Of a DNA stretch of 64,000 nucleotides, positions 34,255 to 43,780 are shown in pieces. A program made the position numbers and the translations under genes. Each line of letters starts with the position of its first letter. The stretch's first letter is position 1. This stretch comes from Streptomyces ficellus (GTDB taxonomy: Bacteria > Actinomycetota > Actinomycetes > Streptomycetales > Streptomycetaceae), in NCBI RefSeq assembly GCF_009739905.1, contig NZ_CP034279.1, positions 620,001-684,000 on the forward strand, in the 5' to 3' direction. The notes below the pieces were generated by a model. It was not told the origin of the DNA, did not search any database, and worked only from the letters and a program-made list of their open reading frames with translations.

Positions 34255-37200
34255 TCAGCACTTCCAGTATTCGCCGCTCTTGTGCAAGAGCGTGGGAATG
34301 TAACTCTTCTGGTCCTTGGGCATCAGGAACAAGTATCCGGTCTTCTTGTCGAGGTAGATGTCGTAGTGGGCGATGACCTTGTCCCGGACCTTGGCCTCAC
34401 GAAGCACTTCCTCCTTGAATTCGTGCGCATCCCCAACCATCTTCGAAAGCTCACCGTCGCCCAGCTTGCGCAGCTTCCCGGGGCTGGTTTCGAACGCAGG
34501 CCCCGACTCACCACCGGAGTTGTGGACCAGGAGCGGCTGGGCCCCTGCCAGCACGTAATAGGTGTGCAGGCCCCGCACGGTCAGATTGTAGGCGGAGCGC
34601 AGCTCCTCCCAGTGCCGGACCTTCCCGATCTTCACCGAGCGGCCGTCGGAGCCTCGGAGAGTGTCTCCCTCCTTCAAATCGCCGGCTGATGTCCAGGCCC
34701 TGGCGTTTACCGACCAGAAGGGGTGGTTGGACGTGCTGGTCAGGGAGCCGCCGCCGCTTGCCGAAGGCAGGCTGATCTCGGTGAAAGCGAGGTCGTCAGG
34801 GGTGAAGATGGTGGCGTCGACTCTGCGGGCACCGGACTCCCCCGTGACCGGGTCCGAGGCGAGAACGGAGTCACCGATCGCGATCCGTTCGATCGGCTGG
34901 GTCGATCCGTCGCCCATGAGGACCATCGTCCCGGCGGGAAAGCTGTTCTTGGGGTTGCAGGGATTCTTCTTCTTGAAGAAGTTCCCGATCGCCTCGAAGA
35001 CCTTCTCCGTGTCCACCCCGAATTTCTTGGCCCAGCCCACACCCTTGGCGGCGGCAGCGGCCCAGCCGGCGAACGGGAGCATCGCCGCGCAGGAGAGGGC
35101 AGCGTCCTTCGCGGCGTCCTTGCTGCCGATACCGTATTTGGCCAGGTTGGCTTCGACTGCATAGGCGATGCAGTTGACGGCGTCGGCCGGTTCTCCGACC
35201 ACGGGGAAGAGTCCGATGAGGTCGAGGCTGAGGTGGATGGCGTCCTTGACGCTCATGCCTGGAGGTATGCGGCCGGTGATCAGCGCGAGGATCACGGGAT
35301 TGAGGCCGGAGTTCGCGTCCTGTTCCGCCTCTTGCCGCATCTGCGCGTCGTAGTCGGCCGCCCGGCCCTCAAGGAGGGCCTGCTGTTCGGCGGTGTAGCG
35401 CTCGGTCTGATAGCGGACGACGGTCGCGCGGTACTTGCCGTAGGCCTCCGTGGCGCTCTGGCCGGCGTTGACGGAGGACTGGCGGGCTTCTTCGGCTGCC
35501 TGGAAGGCGCTGGCGGCGTAGCCCTGGGCGGCGCCGTAACTGGCCTCGGCGGAGATGGCCGCGTCGCGGGCCCGGCGGGCGCTGACGGTGGCCTGGGACG
35601 CGGCCTTGCGAGCGGTGGCGGCCGAGGCGGCGGCGGACTTGGCGGAGGCACTGGCGCGGTCAGCGGCCTGCTGGGCGCGGGTGGCGTGGCCGGCGGCCTG
35701 GTTGGCGTATTCGGTGGCGGTGTCGGCGTGGCCGGTGGCGGCGTCGGAGTGGCCTTGGGCCCGTTCGGCTGCGGCCGCGGCGTCGTAGGCGGACTTGTGG
35801 GCGAGGGCGGCGGTCTGGGCCGCGGTGGCGAGGATGGACTGGATCTGTTCGATGTGCGCAGCGTTGAGCTGGTCGCGGCGCATGGCCTTGTGGCGGCCGG
35901 AGGTGATGAAGGTGGTCAGGGTGCTGTCGGGGCTGGCGAGGGCGGCTTCGGCGGCAGCCTTGACCTCGGGGGTGCCGTCTTCTGCGAAACCGGAGGCCTG
36001 GATGCGATAGTCCTCGATGCGGGCCTGGTGCTGGCCCTTGGTGAGGAAGGTGTCAAGGGCCTTGGGGTCGGGGGAGTCAAGTGCGGCCTTTGCCTCTTCC
36101 TTGACGACGGCGGCGCCGGCTTCGGCGATCCGGGCGACCTCGACGCGGTTGGCTTCGGCAGCCGCCTGGTACTGACCCGCGGTGAGGAAGGCGTGGACCT
36201 GGGCGGGGGTGCCGGTCAGGGCGGTGGTCGCGGCGGTGCGGACGTCCTCGTGGGGTGATTGAGTGGCCAGGAGGTTGACGGCTTCGCGTTCGTCCTCCTC
36301 ACCGGCCTGCTTCCAGCCGGTACGGGCGTAGGCGACAACTGCCGCGTCGTCGCCAGTGAGGGCGACTTCGGCGGCGGCCCGGCTCCAGGGGCCGCGAATC
36401 TGGAGAGCCGTCATGGCCATGGCGCGACCGTTGGCGGCGATCTTCGCGGGGGTCGCGTCCGGCTTGGCGGCCTGGGCTGCGAGGGTGTCGAAGTCGGCCT
36501 GGAGCTTGAGGGCGTCCTGCCCGAACTTGGTGATCCTTTTCTTGGCGGTGTTGGTGATCTCCTGGGCGTCGCGCGCCTCGTTGACCATCAGGGCCGTGCG
36601 GGTGGCGATCTCTTCGGCTTCGCCCTTGCGGGTGGTGGTCTGGATCTCCTGGGCCTTGGTGACGGCGGCGCTGGCCGCCTGGGCGGCCTTCAGCGCCTCA
36701 CCCGCGTTGACCTTCGCGGCCTCGGCCGCGGCCTGGGCGTCACCGGCGTGCTGATTGGCCTTGCGGGCCGCGTCGGCCGCCTTGCGCGCGTGGGCGGCGG
36801 AGGAGAGGGCCGCGTCGCGGGCCTGGGTGGCCGCGGTGATGGCGTTGTCGGCGTGACGCTGGGCCTCCTGGGAGGCGCGCCCGGCTTCCGCGGCATGCCG
36901 TTCGGCGGCGGCTGCGGCCGACTTGGCCCCTGAGGCGTCGGCGCCGGCCTGATTCCGGTAGCGAGCCGCTTCGTTCGCGCTTCCGGCGGCCGCCTTCATG
37001 TCCTCGATGGCGTCTAGGGCGGCGGTCAGGGACTTCCGCGCGGCGCTGGCCGTCTTGATCATCGCGGTGAGGCTGTTGGCGATCTTCTCGGCTTCCGTCG
37101 CCGCCTTCAGGGCGTCGGCGGCCGCCTTCTCGTTGACCTTGCCGGAGGCCGCGGCCGACCATGCGTCGCTCGCAGCCTTGGAGGCCCGCTGGGCAGCGGT

Positions 37201-38172
37201 GGCCGCGTTGGAGGCGGCGGCGATCGCAGTCTGGGCGGCGGCGTTGGCCGCTTGGGCGGCGGAGATCGCGGCCTTCGCCGCGGCGGCGGCCCGGCGGGCG
37301 GACTCGGCGGCCCGGCGGGCGGCGTCCTCGGCCAGGTCCGCGTCGTTCTTCGCGGCGAGGGTCTCGGCGGCCGCCTTGGCGGCTTCCTTCTTCGCCAGTA
37401 CCGCTGCGGTTTCGGCCTTCTTGGCCTGCTCCTCGGCACTGGCGCGGGCCTTGTCGGCGGCGGCCGCGGCGTCGGCGGTCTGCTTGGCCAGGTCGCTGAT
37501 GCTGGCATGTTCCTGGTCCTGGGCGCGGGTGATGTACTGCCCGTAGGCCAGGAAGTCCCGGACTTCGGTGATGCCGGCGTTGAGTGCGGCTGCCGCGGCG
37601 CGCTTGGTGGCCGGTCCGCCCGTCATCTCGATCTGGGCGACACGCAGCCGGGCGTCCTCGTCGCGCCTCTTGTACTGGCCCTCGTTGAGGAAGGCACGAA
37701 TGTCCTCAATACCGCCGTTCATGGCCGCGTCGCCGGCCTCGCGGACGACGACCCCTCCGGCTTCGGTGGCGCGGGCGGCGGCGACCCGCTGGTCATCCTC
37801 CAGCGGCTGCTTCCAGCCGTCCTTCATGAACGCGGCCAACTGGTCCGAGGTGCCCTCGAGTGCCTCGGCTGCGGCCGCGCTGACCTCCGGTCCGGCATCG
37901 GTGACGAGAGTGAGGGCCGCTTCGCGCAGGTCGAGTTCCTGGGCGGTCTTCTCGCCATCGGTGAGGAAGGCGCGGACCTGCGCGTCCGTTCCGATAAGCG
38001 CGGTCTGGGCGGCCGCCCGGACGGCCGGGCCCTCGGTCTTCCAGGACTGGAGGACCTTGGCCCGGTCGGACAGGGGTGATGCCGGCGGATCGGCGGCGCC
38101 GACCGGTGCCGCGGAGACGAGAGTGGCCACGAGAGCCAGAGGCAGGAGTCCTCGGGCGGACCTGCCGGCCAA
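34255..38172 (-). CDS. Giant secreted ALF-repeat/Hint polymorphic toxin
   Basis: 1305 residues from a TTG at 38172 with GGGAGGGG upstream, opening a Sec signal (GLLPLALVATLVSAAPVGAA). ALF repeats follow (VRAAAQTALIGTDAQVRAFL, VSAAAAEALEGTSDQLAAFM and more), then a long Ala coiled coil, a second ALF block (about 600-800) and a second coiled coil. The pre-toxin helix region (INLSLDLIGLFPVVGEPADAVN-type) precedes a Hint domain (CNPKNSFPAGTMVLM ... TSTSNHPFW ... YYVLAGAQPLLVHN). The last 85 residues (KLRKLGDGELSKMVGDAHEFKE ... HYDIYLDKKTGYLFLMPKD) resemble the polymorphic toxin type 33 domain (H..K ... yDiy.dk.g.iyl.pk), a predicted nuclease. The DUF4279-like gene follows. Confidence 0.85.
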   Translation of the reverse strand: MAGRSARGLLPLALVATLVSAAPVGAADPPASPLSDRAKVLQSWKTEGPAVRAAAQTALIGTDAQVRAFLTDGEKTAQELDLREAALTLVTDAGPEVSAAAAEALEGTSDQLAAFMKDGWKQPLEDDQRVAAARATEAGGVVVREAGDAAMNGGIEDIRAFLNEGQYKRRDEDARLRVAQIEMTGGPATKRAAAAALNAGITEVRDFLAYGQYITRAQDQEHASISDLAKQTADAAAAADKARASAEEQAKKAETAAVLAKKEAAKAAAETLAAKNDADLAEDAARRAAESARRAAAAAKAAISAAQAANAAAQTAIAAASNAATAAQRASKAASDAWSAAASGKVNEKAAADALKAATEAEKIANSLTAMIKTASAARKSLTAALDAIEDMKAAAGSANEAARYRNQAGADASGAKSAAAAAERHAAEAGRASQEAQRHADNAITAATQARDAALSSAAHARKAADAARKANQHAGDAQAAAEAAKVNAGEALKAAQAASAAVTKAQEIQTTTRKGEAEEIATRTALMVNEARDAQEITNTAKKRITKFGQDALKLQADFDTLAAQAAKPDATPAKIAANGRAMAMTALQIRGPWSRAAAEVALTGDDAAVVAYARTGWKQAGEEDEREAVNLLATQSPHEDVRTAATTALTGTPAQVHAFLTAGQYQAAAEANRVEVARIAEAGAAVVKEEAKAALDSPDPKALDTFLTKGQHQARIEDYRIQASGFAEDGTPEVKAAAEAALASPDSTLTTFITSGRHKAMRRDQLNAAHIEQIQSILATAAQTAALAHKSAYDAAAAAERAQGHSDAATGHADTATEYANQAAGHATRAQQAADRASASAKSAAASAATARKAASQATVSARRARDAAISAEASYGAAQGYAASAFQAAEEARQSSVNAGQSATEAYGKYRATVVRYQTERYTAEQQALLEGRAADYDAQMRQEAEQDANSGLNPVILALITGRIPPGMSVKDAIHLSLDLIGLFPVVGEPADAVNCIAYAVEANLAKYGIGSKDAAKDAALSCAAMLPFAGWAAAAAKGVGWAKKFGVDTEKVFEAIGNFFKKKNPCNPKNSFPAGTMVLMGDGSTQPIERIAIGDSVLASDPVTGESGARRVDATIFTPDDLAFTEISLPSASGGGSLTSTSNHPFWSVNARAWTSAGDLKEGDTLRGSDGRSVKIGKVRHWEELRSAYNLTVRGLHTYYVLAGAQPLLVHNSGGESGPAFETSPGKLRKLGDGELSKMVGDAHEFKEEVLREAKVRDKVIAHYDIYLDKKTGYLFLMPKDQKSYIPTLLHKSGEYWKC

Positions 38173-38217
38173 CTGGAATCCCCTCCCCCGGGGCCCAGTG
38201 CCTGCAATCTGACACAC

Positions 38218-38650
38218 TGAAATCTGTTCCTTCTGCTGGTCGCCGGAGACCGGTTACGCCCCGCAAGGGCGGTGCGCGAGCCGAACCGCTTCCCGACGGT
38301 GCGGACCGCACGGGCCCTGCCGCCTTCTGTGTTCGGCTTCCCCAGGCCGAAGGCGGTCAGGAGCCCATCGCGTACGGAGACGTGCGTCGGCTCTGCGGTG
38401 AATGTGGTGGTGCGGATGGTGGTGCGCGATCGTTGCGCGAGGCGGCCGGCAGGGCGTTGCCTTCCAAGCCGGCGCCAGCCACGGCCACGAATATAGCTGA
38501 GAGATCAGACCGTGTCCTATGTGGTGAAGCGGACGAGTCGCTTCCAACGTCGCGCCCTCGCGCAGCGGCCGCCTGACGAGTAATCAGGTAATGCAAAGGT
38601 GCCTATGGCCAGCAAGAACAAGGGTTGTCGAGGTCCTTGTTCCCGCCACT
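38218..38650. other. Intergenic region upstream of the ALF toxin
   Basis: Promoter region of the giant toxin. No operator, repeat or gene supported. Confidence 0.4.
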
Positions 38651-38659
38651 TCCGGAGGC

Positions 38660-39130
38660 ACTTCCCAGGCGAAGAAGCGTATCGGGTCCTACCCGCGTGT
38701 CCGCATCAAGGGCAGTGGTCACGGGGTGGTGTCTCAGCCCGGGGCCGCGCTGCTGGTCGAGTCCGCCCGCAAGGCCGCACTCGACCGGGCGGCAGCAACG
38801 GCGCTGATGCCGTGGCGACGTCCGCGGGCGGTACGCGATTCGGGAAAGATCCTGCTGGATTTGGCCCTCGCGGCCGCCCCGGGCCGTGACTGCCTCGCGG
38901 ATGTCGGGAGCTGAGGGCCGCGCCGGCCGTGTTCGCGACTGCCTCAAGGACTGGCCGAGGGGAATGCGACTGATCATTTGCAAGGAACGCTCCCAACTCG
39001 GCCCCCGGTTGCGCTTTACCGACACCCACATCGGCACCCGCGGCCCGCGGCTCACAGCGTTCGCCACCAACACCACCGGCATCCTGATCGCCGAACTCGA
39101 ACGGCGGCACCGCCAGCGCACCCGCGGTTC
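38660..39130 (+). pseudogene. IS1380-family transposase remnant
   Basis: The first part reads YPRVRIKGSGHGVVSQPGAALLVESARKAALDR ... PRAVRDSGKILLDLALA ... GRDCLADVG, the N-terminus of IS1380 transposases. A second piece in another frame (38955-39127) reads LPRGMRLIICKERSQLGPRLRFTD ... RLTAFATNTTG ... AELERRHRQR, a downstream segment. The roughly 200 residues between them are deleted. No terminal inverted repeats could be identified. Confidence 0.75.
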
Positions 39131-39738
39131 GCACGCCACTGGCCCCACCTGATCACACCGACGTCCCGGCACGACTCGAAGTCCTCACCCGGCTGACCAG
39201 CACATGCCTGCCCCTGCGAGCGACACCACCACAACCTGAGCAGTGGAACCCGGCGTCCACCCGATGCGACAGCCGGGCCATCAACCCGACCGCCACCGAC
39301 CCGAACAACCGAAACGGCCCGCCGGAGAAACCGACGGACCGTCATGCAAGGTCGCAACTAGCAGCAGATGGCGGCGACGAGACGCAGAAAGGTCAGGTGG
39401 TCGCTGGGGTTGGCGTTCGTCATCAGGCATGTCTCGCATCCCGCCGCCCCGCGGCCGCACCTTCGGCGGCTTGATCAGCGGCTCCGTGATCTTCTACATC
39501 CGGTCCGGAACAATCCAACTCCAAGTACCGCGGCCCCTACCGACATCAACGACGACTTCACCCCGTAGAACACGGTTCACGTGTCTCGCCCCACACGGGC
39601 GGAAGGGTGAACCTGTGGCTATATTGTGCGGCGGCCCCCAGGCGATCATGACCGGCCCGCCTCCACAGCGCGGCCTCCACCACATCGTTGAACCCTCCGC
39701 GCAGGCGGGCGGGTTCGTCTTGGAAAGTGAACACAACA
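39131..39738. other. Intergenic region after the IS remnant
   Basis: Probably old IS flank. I see no supported gene or repeat. Confidence 0.4.
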
Positions 39739-41784
39739 GTGCGCATACGCAGATGGTTGCCCATGACGATGGCGGCGCTCGCCGTCACCCTGGGAATGCC
39801 CACCACTACGGCCACCGCGGCCGGTGAAACCCCGCCGGAAGCGCCGTACGCCGTCGAGGACGGGACCTACCCCAACCGCGCCGACGTACTCGGACTGACC
39901 GGCGCCGACCTGATCGCCGGCGACGGGAACATCACTTTCACCTCTTGCGCCGGCCCCTACCAAATCAAAGTGTGGGCGGTGAAGCTGAAGACCAACGAGT
40001 CCAGGATCTGCTTCGCGGCCGACAAGACCGGCTACCTGAAGGTCAACATTCCGCGGGCCTACCGCATCGAGACCGTCGGCCGTGATGTCAGGGCAGGCGT
40101 ATCCATCGCCAATACCACCGAGGACCTCACCATCGCCCGGAACACTTCCAAGGGCTTTGGAGAGGCCGACCTCAGCGACCCGAAGCAGGCGGTCCTGCTG
40201 GAAATGCGGGTCACCGGGGCCACCCCGACCACTCCCGGTGCCTCGGGGGACATCACCGGACTCTCCTTCACCGGCCGCCTGGACATCGGTGACGTCAAGC
40301 ACTGCACGGCCACCCTGGTCGACCCCCAGTGGGTGCTCTCCGCCAAGAGCTGTTTCGCGGACAAGCCCGCCGAGAGCAACACGGTGGCCGCGGGTGCGCC
40401 GAAGGAGAAGACCACCGTGGTCCTGGGCCGGCGGCACCTCGGCCTGATGGGCGGTCACACCAGTGAGATCGTCGAACTCGTACCGCACCCGGACCGCGAC
40501 CTGGTGATGGGGCGTCTGGCCGCACCGTCGACGATCCCGCCCGCGGTGGCATCCGCCGCCGGGCCCGCCGCCGGTCAGAAGCTCACCGTCGCGGCCTTCG
40601 GTCGCACCGAAACCGAGTGGGTGCCCGCCGAGCGCCATGACGGCGCGTTCACCACCGGCACTGTGGCGTCCACCGGCTTCGACCTGGCCCCGCAGGACCC
40701 GGCGGCGGCGAGCGTGTGCCAGGGTGACGCCGGTGCTCCCGCCGTCCGCCAGGTTGCTGTACGCGAGTTCGAGCTCGTCGGCATCGTCAGCCGGGCCTTC
40801 AACGGCAACTGCCAGGGCGGCACCGAGACCCGGACCGGTGCCTCCGCCGTCCGCGTCGACGACCTGTCCACGTGGATGCTGCAAACCCGCAGCGGGAAGA
40901 CCTCCACCCTCCTGCAAAGCGGTGCGAACCTCTACCAGGGCCTCCGTTTGGCCGACGGTTCCTGGACCGGCTTCACCGACGTCCAGTCCGCTGCCGGTGA
41001 CATCGGAGGCATCCGCACCGCCACGGCCGCCGGCATCGGCTCCAGCACCCACGTCGTGGCTGTGGGCACCGACGGCCGCCTACACCACACCATCCGCCGG
41101 ATCGACGGCACCTGGACGCAGTTCGGCGACATCGGCGAGGTAGCCGGAGTCCTCGGCAGCCTCACCCAGGTATCCGCTGTTTCCGTGGGCAACGACCTGC
41201 ACGTCTTGGCGCTGGCAAACGGCAAGGTCTTCCACACCCTGCGCAACGCCTCCGGGCACTGGAGCCCCTTCGGCGACATCTCCACGGTCACCGGGCCGAT
41301 CGGCGCCGTGACCTCCCTGGCCACAGCCAGTGTCGGCGGTCAGCTCCAGGTTTCCGCCGTCTCCAACGGCAAGGCATTCCACACCATTCGCACGGCCTCC
41401 GGCCACTGGAACGGCTGGGGCGACATCTCGCAGGTGGCCGGAGCGACCGGTGCCATCAGCTCCATCGCCATGGCCGGCATCGGGGCCGAGGCCCACATCG
41501 TGGTCGCGACCGACGGCGGCACCCGCCAATACCACGCCCTGCGCACCGCTACCGGCCACTGGGAGCCCTTCGCCGAGCTGAAGTCCATCCTGGGCACCGT
41601 CATCGTCAAGTCCGTCGGAGCGGCCGGCGTCGACGGACAGCTCCAGCTCACCGCGACCACCTCCACCGGCAAGCTCCTGCACACCGTCCGCCGTGCCGAC
41701 CGCACCTGGAACCCGACCACCCAGATCACCCCCCAGGGCGTTGCCGGCACCCTCGCCGCCACTGCTGTCACCGGAACCCTCTAG
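39739..41784 (+). CDS. Secreted inactive trypsin-like protein with C-terminal propeller
   Basis: 681 residues if the GTG at 39739 is used (GGAAAG 11 bases upstream); a GTG at 39727 and a TTG at 39688 are alternatives. Sec signal WLPMTMAALAVTLGM, cleavage near ATAA. Residues about 170-390 are a chymotrypsin fold: CTATLVDPQWVLSAKSCF, HPDRDLVMGRL, VCQGDAGAPAV. In active relatives these read TAAHC, DlAL and GDSGGP, so here the catalytic His is Lys and the Ser is Ala. The last 290 residues hold five or six propeller blades (G.W..F.DI..V.G..G....... V...G..hv.a....G...HT.R). Likely a binding protein or pseudo-protease. Confidence 0.85.
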   Translation: MRIRRWLPMTMAALAVTLGMPTTTATAAGETPPEAPYAVEDGTYPNRADVLGLTGADLIAGDGNITFTSCAGPYQIKVWAVKLKTNESRICFAADKTGYLKVNIPRAYRIETVGRDVRAGVSIANTTEDLTIARNTSKGFGEADLSDPKQAVLLEMRVTGATPTTPGASGDITGLSFTGRLDIGDVKHCTATLVDPQWVLSAKSCFADKPAESNTVAAGAPKEKTTVVLGRRHLGLMGGHTSEIVELVPHPDRDLVMGRLAAPSTIPPAVASAAGPAAGQKLTVAAFGRTETEWVPAERHDGAFTTGTVASTGFDLAPQDPAAASVCQGDAGAPAVRQVAVREFELVGIVSRAFNGNCQGGTETRTGASAVRVDDLSTWMLQTRSGKTSTLLQSGANLYQGLRLADGSWTGFTDVQSAAGDIGGIRTATAAGIGSSTHVVAVGTDGRLHHTIRRIDGTWTQFGDIGEVAGVLGSLTQVSAVSVGNDLHVLALANGKVFHTLRNASGHWSPFGDISTVTGPIGAVTSLATASVGGQLQVSAVSNGKAFHTIRTASGHWNGWGDISQVAGATGAISSIAMAGIGAEAHIVVATDGGTRQYHALRTATGHWEPFAELKSILGTVIVKSVGAAGVDGQLQLTATTSTGKLLHTVRRADRTWNPTTQITPQGVAGTLAATAVTGTL

Positions 41785-41792
41785 CCCCGGAC

Positions 41793-41837
41793 ACCCCTGC
41801 GGAAAGGCGCCCCGACCGGCCACCCTTCCGCAGGGGT
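41793..41837. terminator. Terminator after the pseudo-protease gene
   Basis: ACCCCTGCGGAA(A)GG pairs with CCTTCCGCAGGGGT, 13 bp with one bulge, eight bases after the stop. Confidence 0.75.
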
Positions 41838-41996
41838 TCTCCCGCAGCACACCGGCGCGGAGGTTGACCCGGTTCGCCGGTTCGCCGGCATGCTCGACAA
41901 CCGCGACGCCACTCTCCTCCCGGGCTTGCTCGTCGGGAAAATCTCGCCAGAGCCGTGAGCGTACGCAGTTGATGATGCGCTGACCACGGGTTCTCG

Positions 41997-42920
41997 TCAC
42001 GCCACCGTGATGACAACCTTGCCCGAGGTGTGACCGTTCTCGACGGTGGCGAGGGCGCCCGGGGCGTCGGAGAGCGGGTGGACCGCGGTGATCACGGGTG
42101 CGAGGAGTCCGTCGAGGGCCAGCCGGGCCGACCGCTCCAGGTTCTCGCGGTCGACGCGACGCTCGACGAACCGCCCACCGAGATCGGGCACGGACATATC
42201 ACCCACAGCGATGACGTTGCGAGGATCCTGGGCCAGCGGAGCGACCGTCCGCAGCGAGGCGCCTCCGACCAGGTCGACGATCCCGTCGAAGCCGTCCGGA
42301 ACCAGCTCGCGTGCCGCGGAGACGACGTCCCCGGCCCGGTAATCGATGAACCGCACCCCGATGGCCTCCGCGTGCTCGCGTTTGGCGGTACTCCCGGTGC
42401 CGATCACACGCAGCTCGCGCCCGATGGCCAGCCGGGCGACGGCGAGGCCGACCCCGCCCCCCACGCCGTTGACCAGAACCGCGGCACCGGCCGGGAGGCC
42501 GAGCTGGTCGAGCACGTCCACCGCGGTCGTCCCGGCCATCGGCAGCGTCGCCGCCACGGTCGCGGACAGACCCTCCGGAATGCGCGCGGTATTCGGCGCG
42601 GACAGCACCGTCGTCTCGGCGTAGGTGCCGCCACCAGTGAGTGCGAAGCCGAAGACCGCGTCACCCACCTCGAGCCCCTCGACGTCCTCGCCCCGCGCGA
42701 GAACCGTTCCGGCCGCCTCCATGCCCAGCACCCGGGGAAACGGGCGCCCGCCGTCGAGCCCGTCGACCAGGCCCGAGCGCAGAAGGTGGTCGAGGGGATT
42801 CACGCCGGCGGCGTCCACCCGTATCAGCACCTCGCCGCGATCGGGGTCAGGATCGGGGCGATCGAAGAACTCCTGCACCTCGGGCCCGCCATGCCTGCCG
42901 AAACCCCATACTTTCCCCAT
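41997..42920 (-). CDS. NADP-dependent quinone oxidoreductase-like (MDR) protein
   Basis: 307 residues. Medium-chain dehydrogenase fold without the zinc ligands: GEVLIRVDAAGVNPLDHLLRSG, FPRVLGMEAAGTV, and the nucleotide-binding loop VLVNGVGGGVGLAVARLA. C-terminus DAPGALATVENGHTSGKVVI as in quinone reductases. The gene follows a MerR regulator and a MerR-type operator (42979-43000), so it is probably induced by an electrophile or redox-active compound. Confidence 0.9.
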   Translation of the reverse strand: MGKVWGFGRHGGPEVQEFFDRPDPDPDRGEVLIRVDAAGVNPLDHLLRSGLVDGLDGGRPFPRVLGMEAAGTVLARGEDVEGLEVGDAVFGFALTGGGTYAETTVLSAPNTARIPEGLSATVAATLPMAGTTAVDVLDQLGLPAGAAVLVNGVGGGVGLAVARLAIGRELRVIGTGSTAKREHAEAIGVRFIDYRAGDVVSAARELVPDGFDGIVDLVGGASLRTVAPLAQDPRNVIAVGDMSVPDLGGRFVERRVDRENLERSARLALDGLLAPVITAVHPLSDAPGALATVENGHTSGKVVITVA

Positions 42921-42978
42921 CTTTCCGCCGCCTCTTGTGTGACCGACCCGGTGATTCCGAGTGTTGTCGCCATCCTCA

Positions 42979-43000
42979 CCTCTGACATCGATGTAAGAGG
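42979..43000 (-). promoter_or_regulatory. MerR-type operator/promoter
   Basis: CCTCTGACATCGATGTAAGAGG is a 22-bp near-perfect palindrome (one mismatched pair). On the minus strand it fills a 19-20 bp spacer between TTGCCT (43003-42998) and TGAGGA/GAGGAT, the long-spacer layout MerR proteins distort. It lies 59 bases upstream of the oxidoreductase start. Confidence 0.75.
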
Positions 43001-43027
43001 CAAGCGACTATGGCGCAGGTCACAGCA

Positions 43028-43423
43028 TCAGGCCGACCGTGCCACCGGCTCCGGGGGCGTGGACAGCTCCGCCCGGTGCCGGCTGTTGGCCTTGATCAGC
43101 ACGTCGAGTGCATCCCGGGTCGCGATCAGGTGCGCGATGTCGGCGTCGATCCGGTCGCGCTCGCGCATCAGCGCCGTGAACGTCTCCTCGGCGACGCCCA
43201 GGTCACCCGGGACGTCCACACACGGCAGCACCGTCACGATCACCCGGCTGGACATTCCCGCGTCGAACAGTTGCCGGATGAGGGACACGCGCTGGACCGC
43301 AGCATCGGAATAGTGACGCTGCCCCGCGTGGGTGCGTGAGCTGGTCAGCAGGCCCTGCTCTTCGTAGTACCGCAGTGAGCGCGGACTCACGCCCGTGCGC
43401 TTGGACAACTCGCCTATCCGCAT
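43028..43423 (-). CDS. MerR-family regulator
   Basis: 131 residues. N-terminal winged helix MRIGELSKRTGVSPRSLRYYEEQGLL, then a dimerisation helix (ERDRIDADIAHLIATRDALDVLI). Four Cys-free effector residues only, so a metal sensor is unlikely. It precedes the MDR oxidoreductase on the same strand by 107 bases, with the palindrome between, so it probably activates that gene. Confidence 0.9.
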   Translation of the reverse strand: MRIGELSKRTGVSPRSLRYYEEQGLLTSSRTHAGQRHYSDAAVQRVSLIRQLFDAGMSSRVIVTVLPCVDVPGDLGVAEETFTALMRERDRIDADIAHLIATRDALDVLIKANSRHRAELSTPPEPVARSA

Positions 43424-43780
43424 CCTCGGGAGCCTACGCCCGCGCGCTTCAGGTGTTCTGTGGTCCGGGTGCGCCTCGACCTACTGCGCGAAGTGCTCCC
43501 GAGACCACCCCTTCCTGAACCGCGTCCAGGGCCGCCGTTGTACCCGGCACGCGGTGTGACCGGTGACCAGCGCGGTACCCACAGGCACTCAGCCCGGTCG
43601 GAAGAGGCCGTCGATCGCCGGTACCGGAATGACGCCACCCGACGTCGGCCTGAGCGACTCGGACGTACGAACCAAGGGTGACGGTCCCCGTATCGGCCGG
43701 TCAGGGCCCTTGGGCGCTGTCAGACTCCCGAAAGGCAACGCGCCGGCAGGGCGTGAGCGAGACGGGGGCGGCGAGACGGG
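43424..43780. other. Intergenic region
   Basis: Divergent promoters of merR and the prenyltransferase operon. No operator recognised. Confidence 0.4.
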
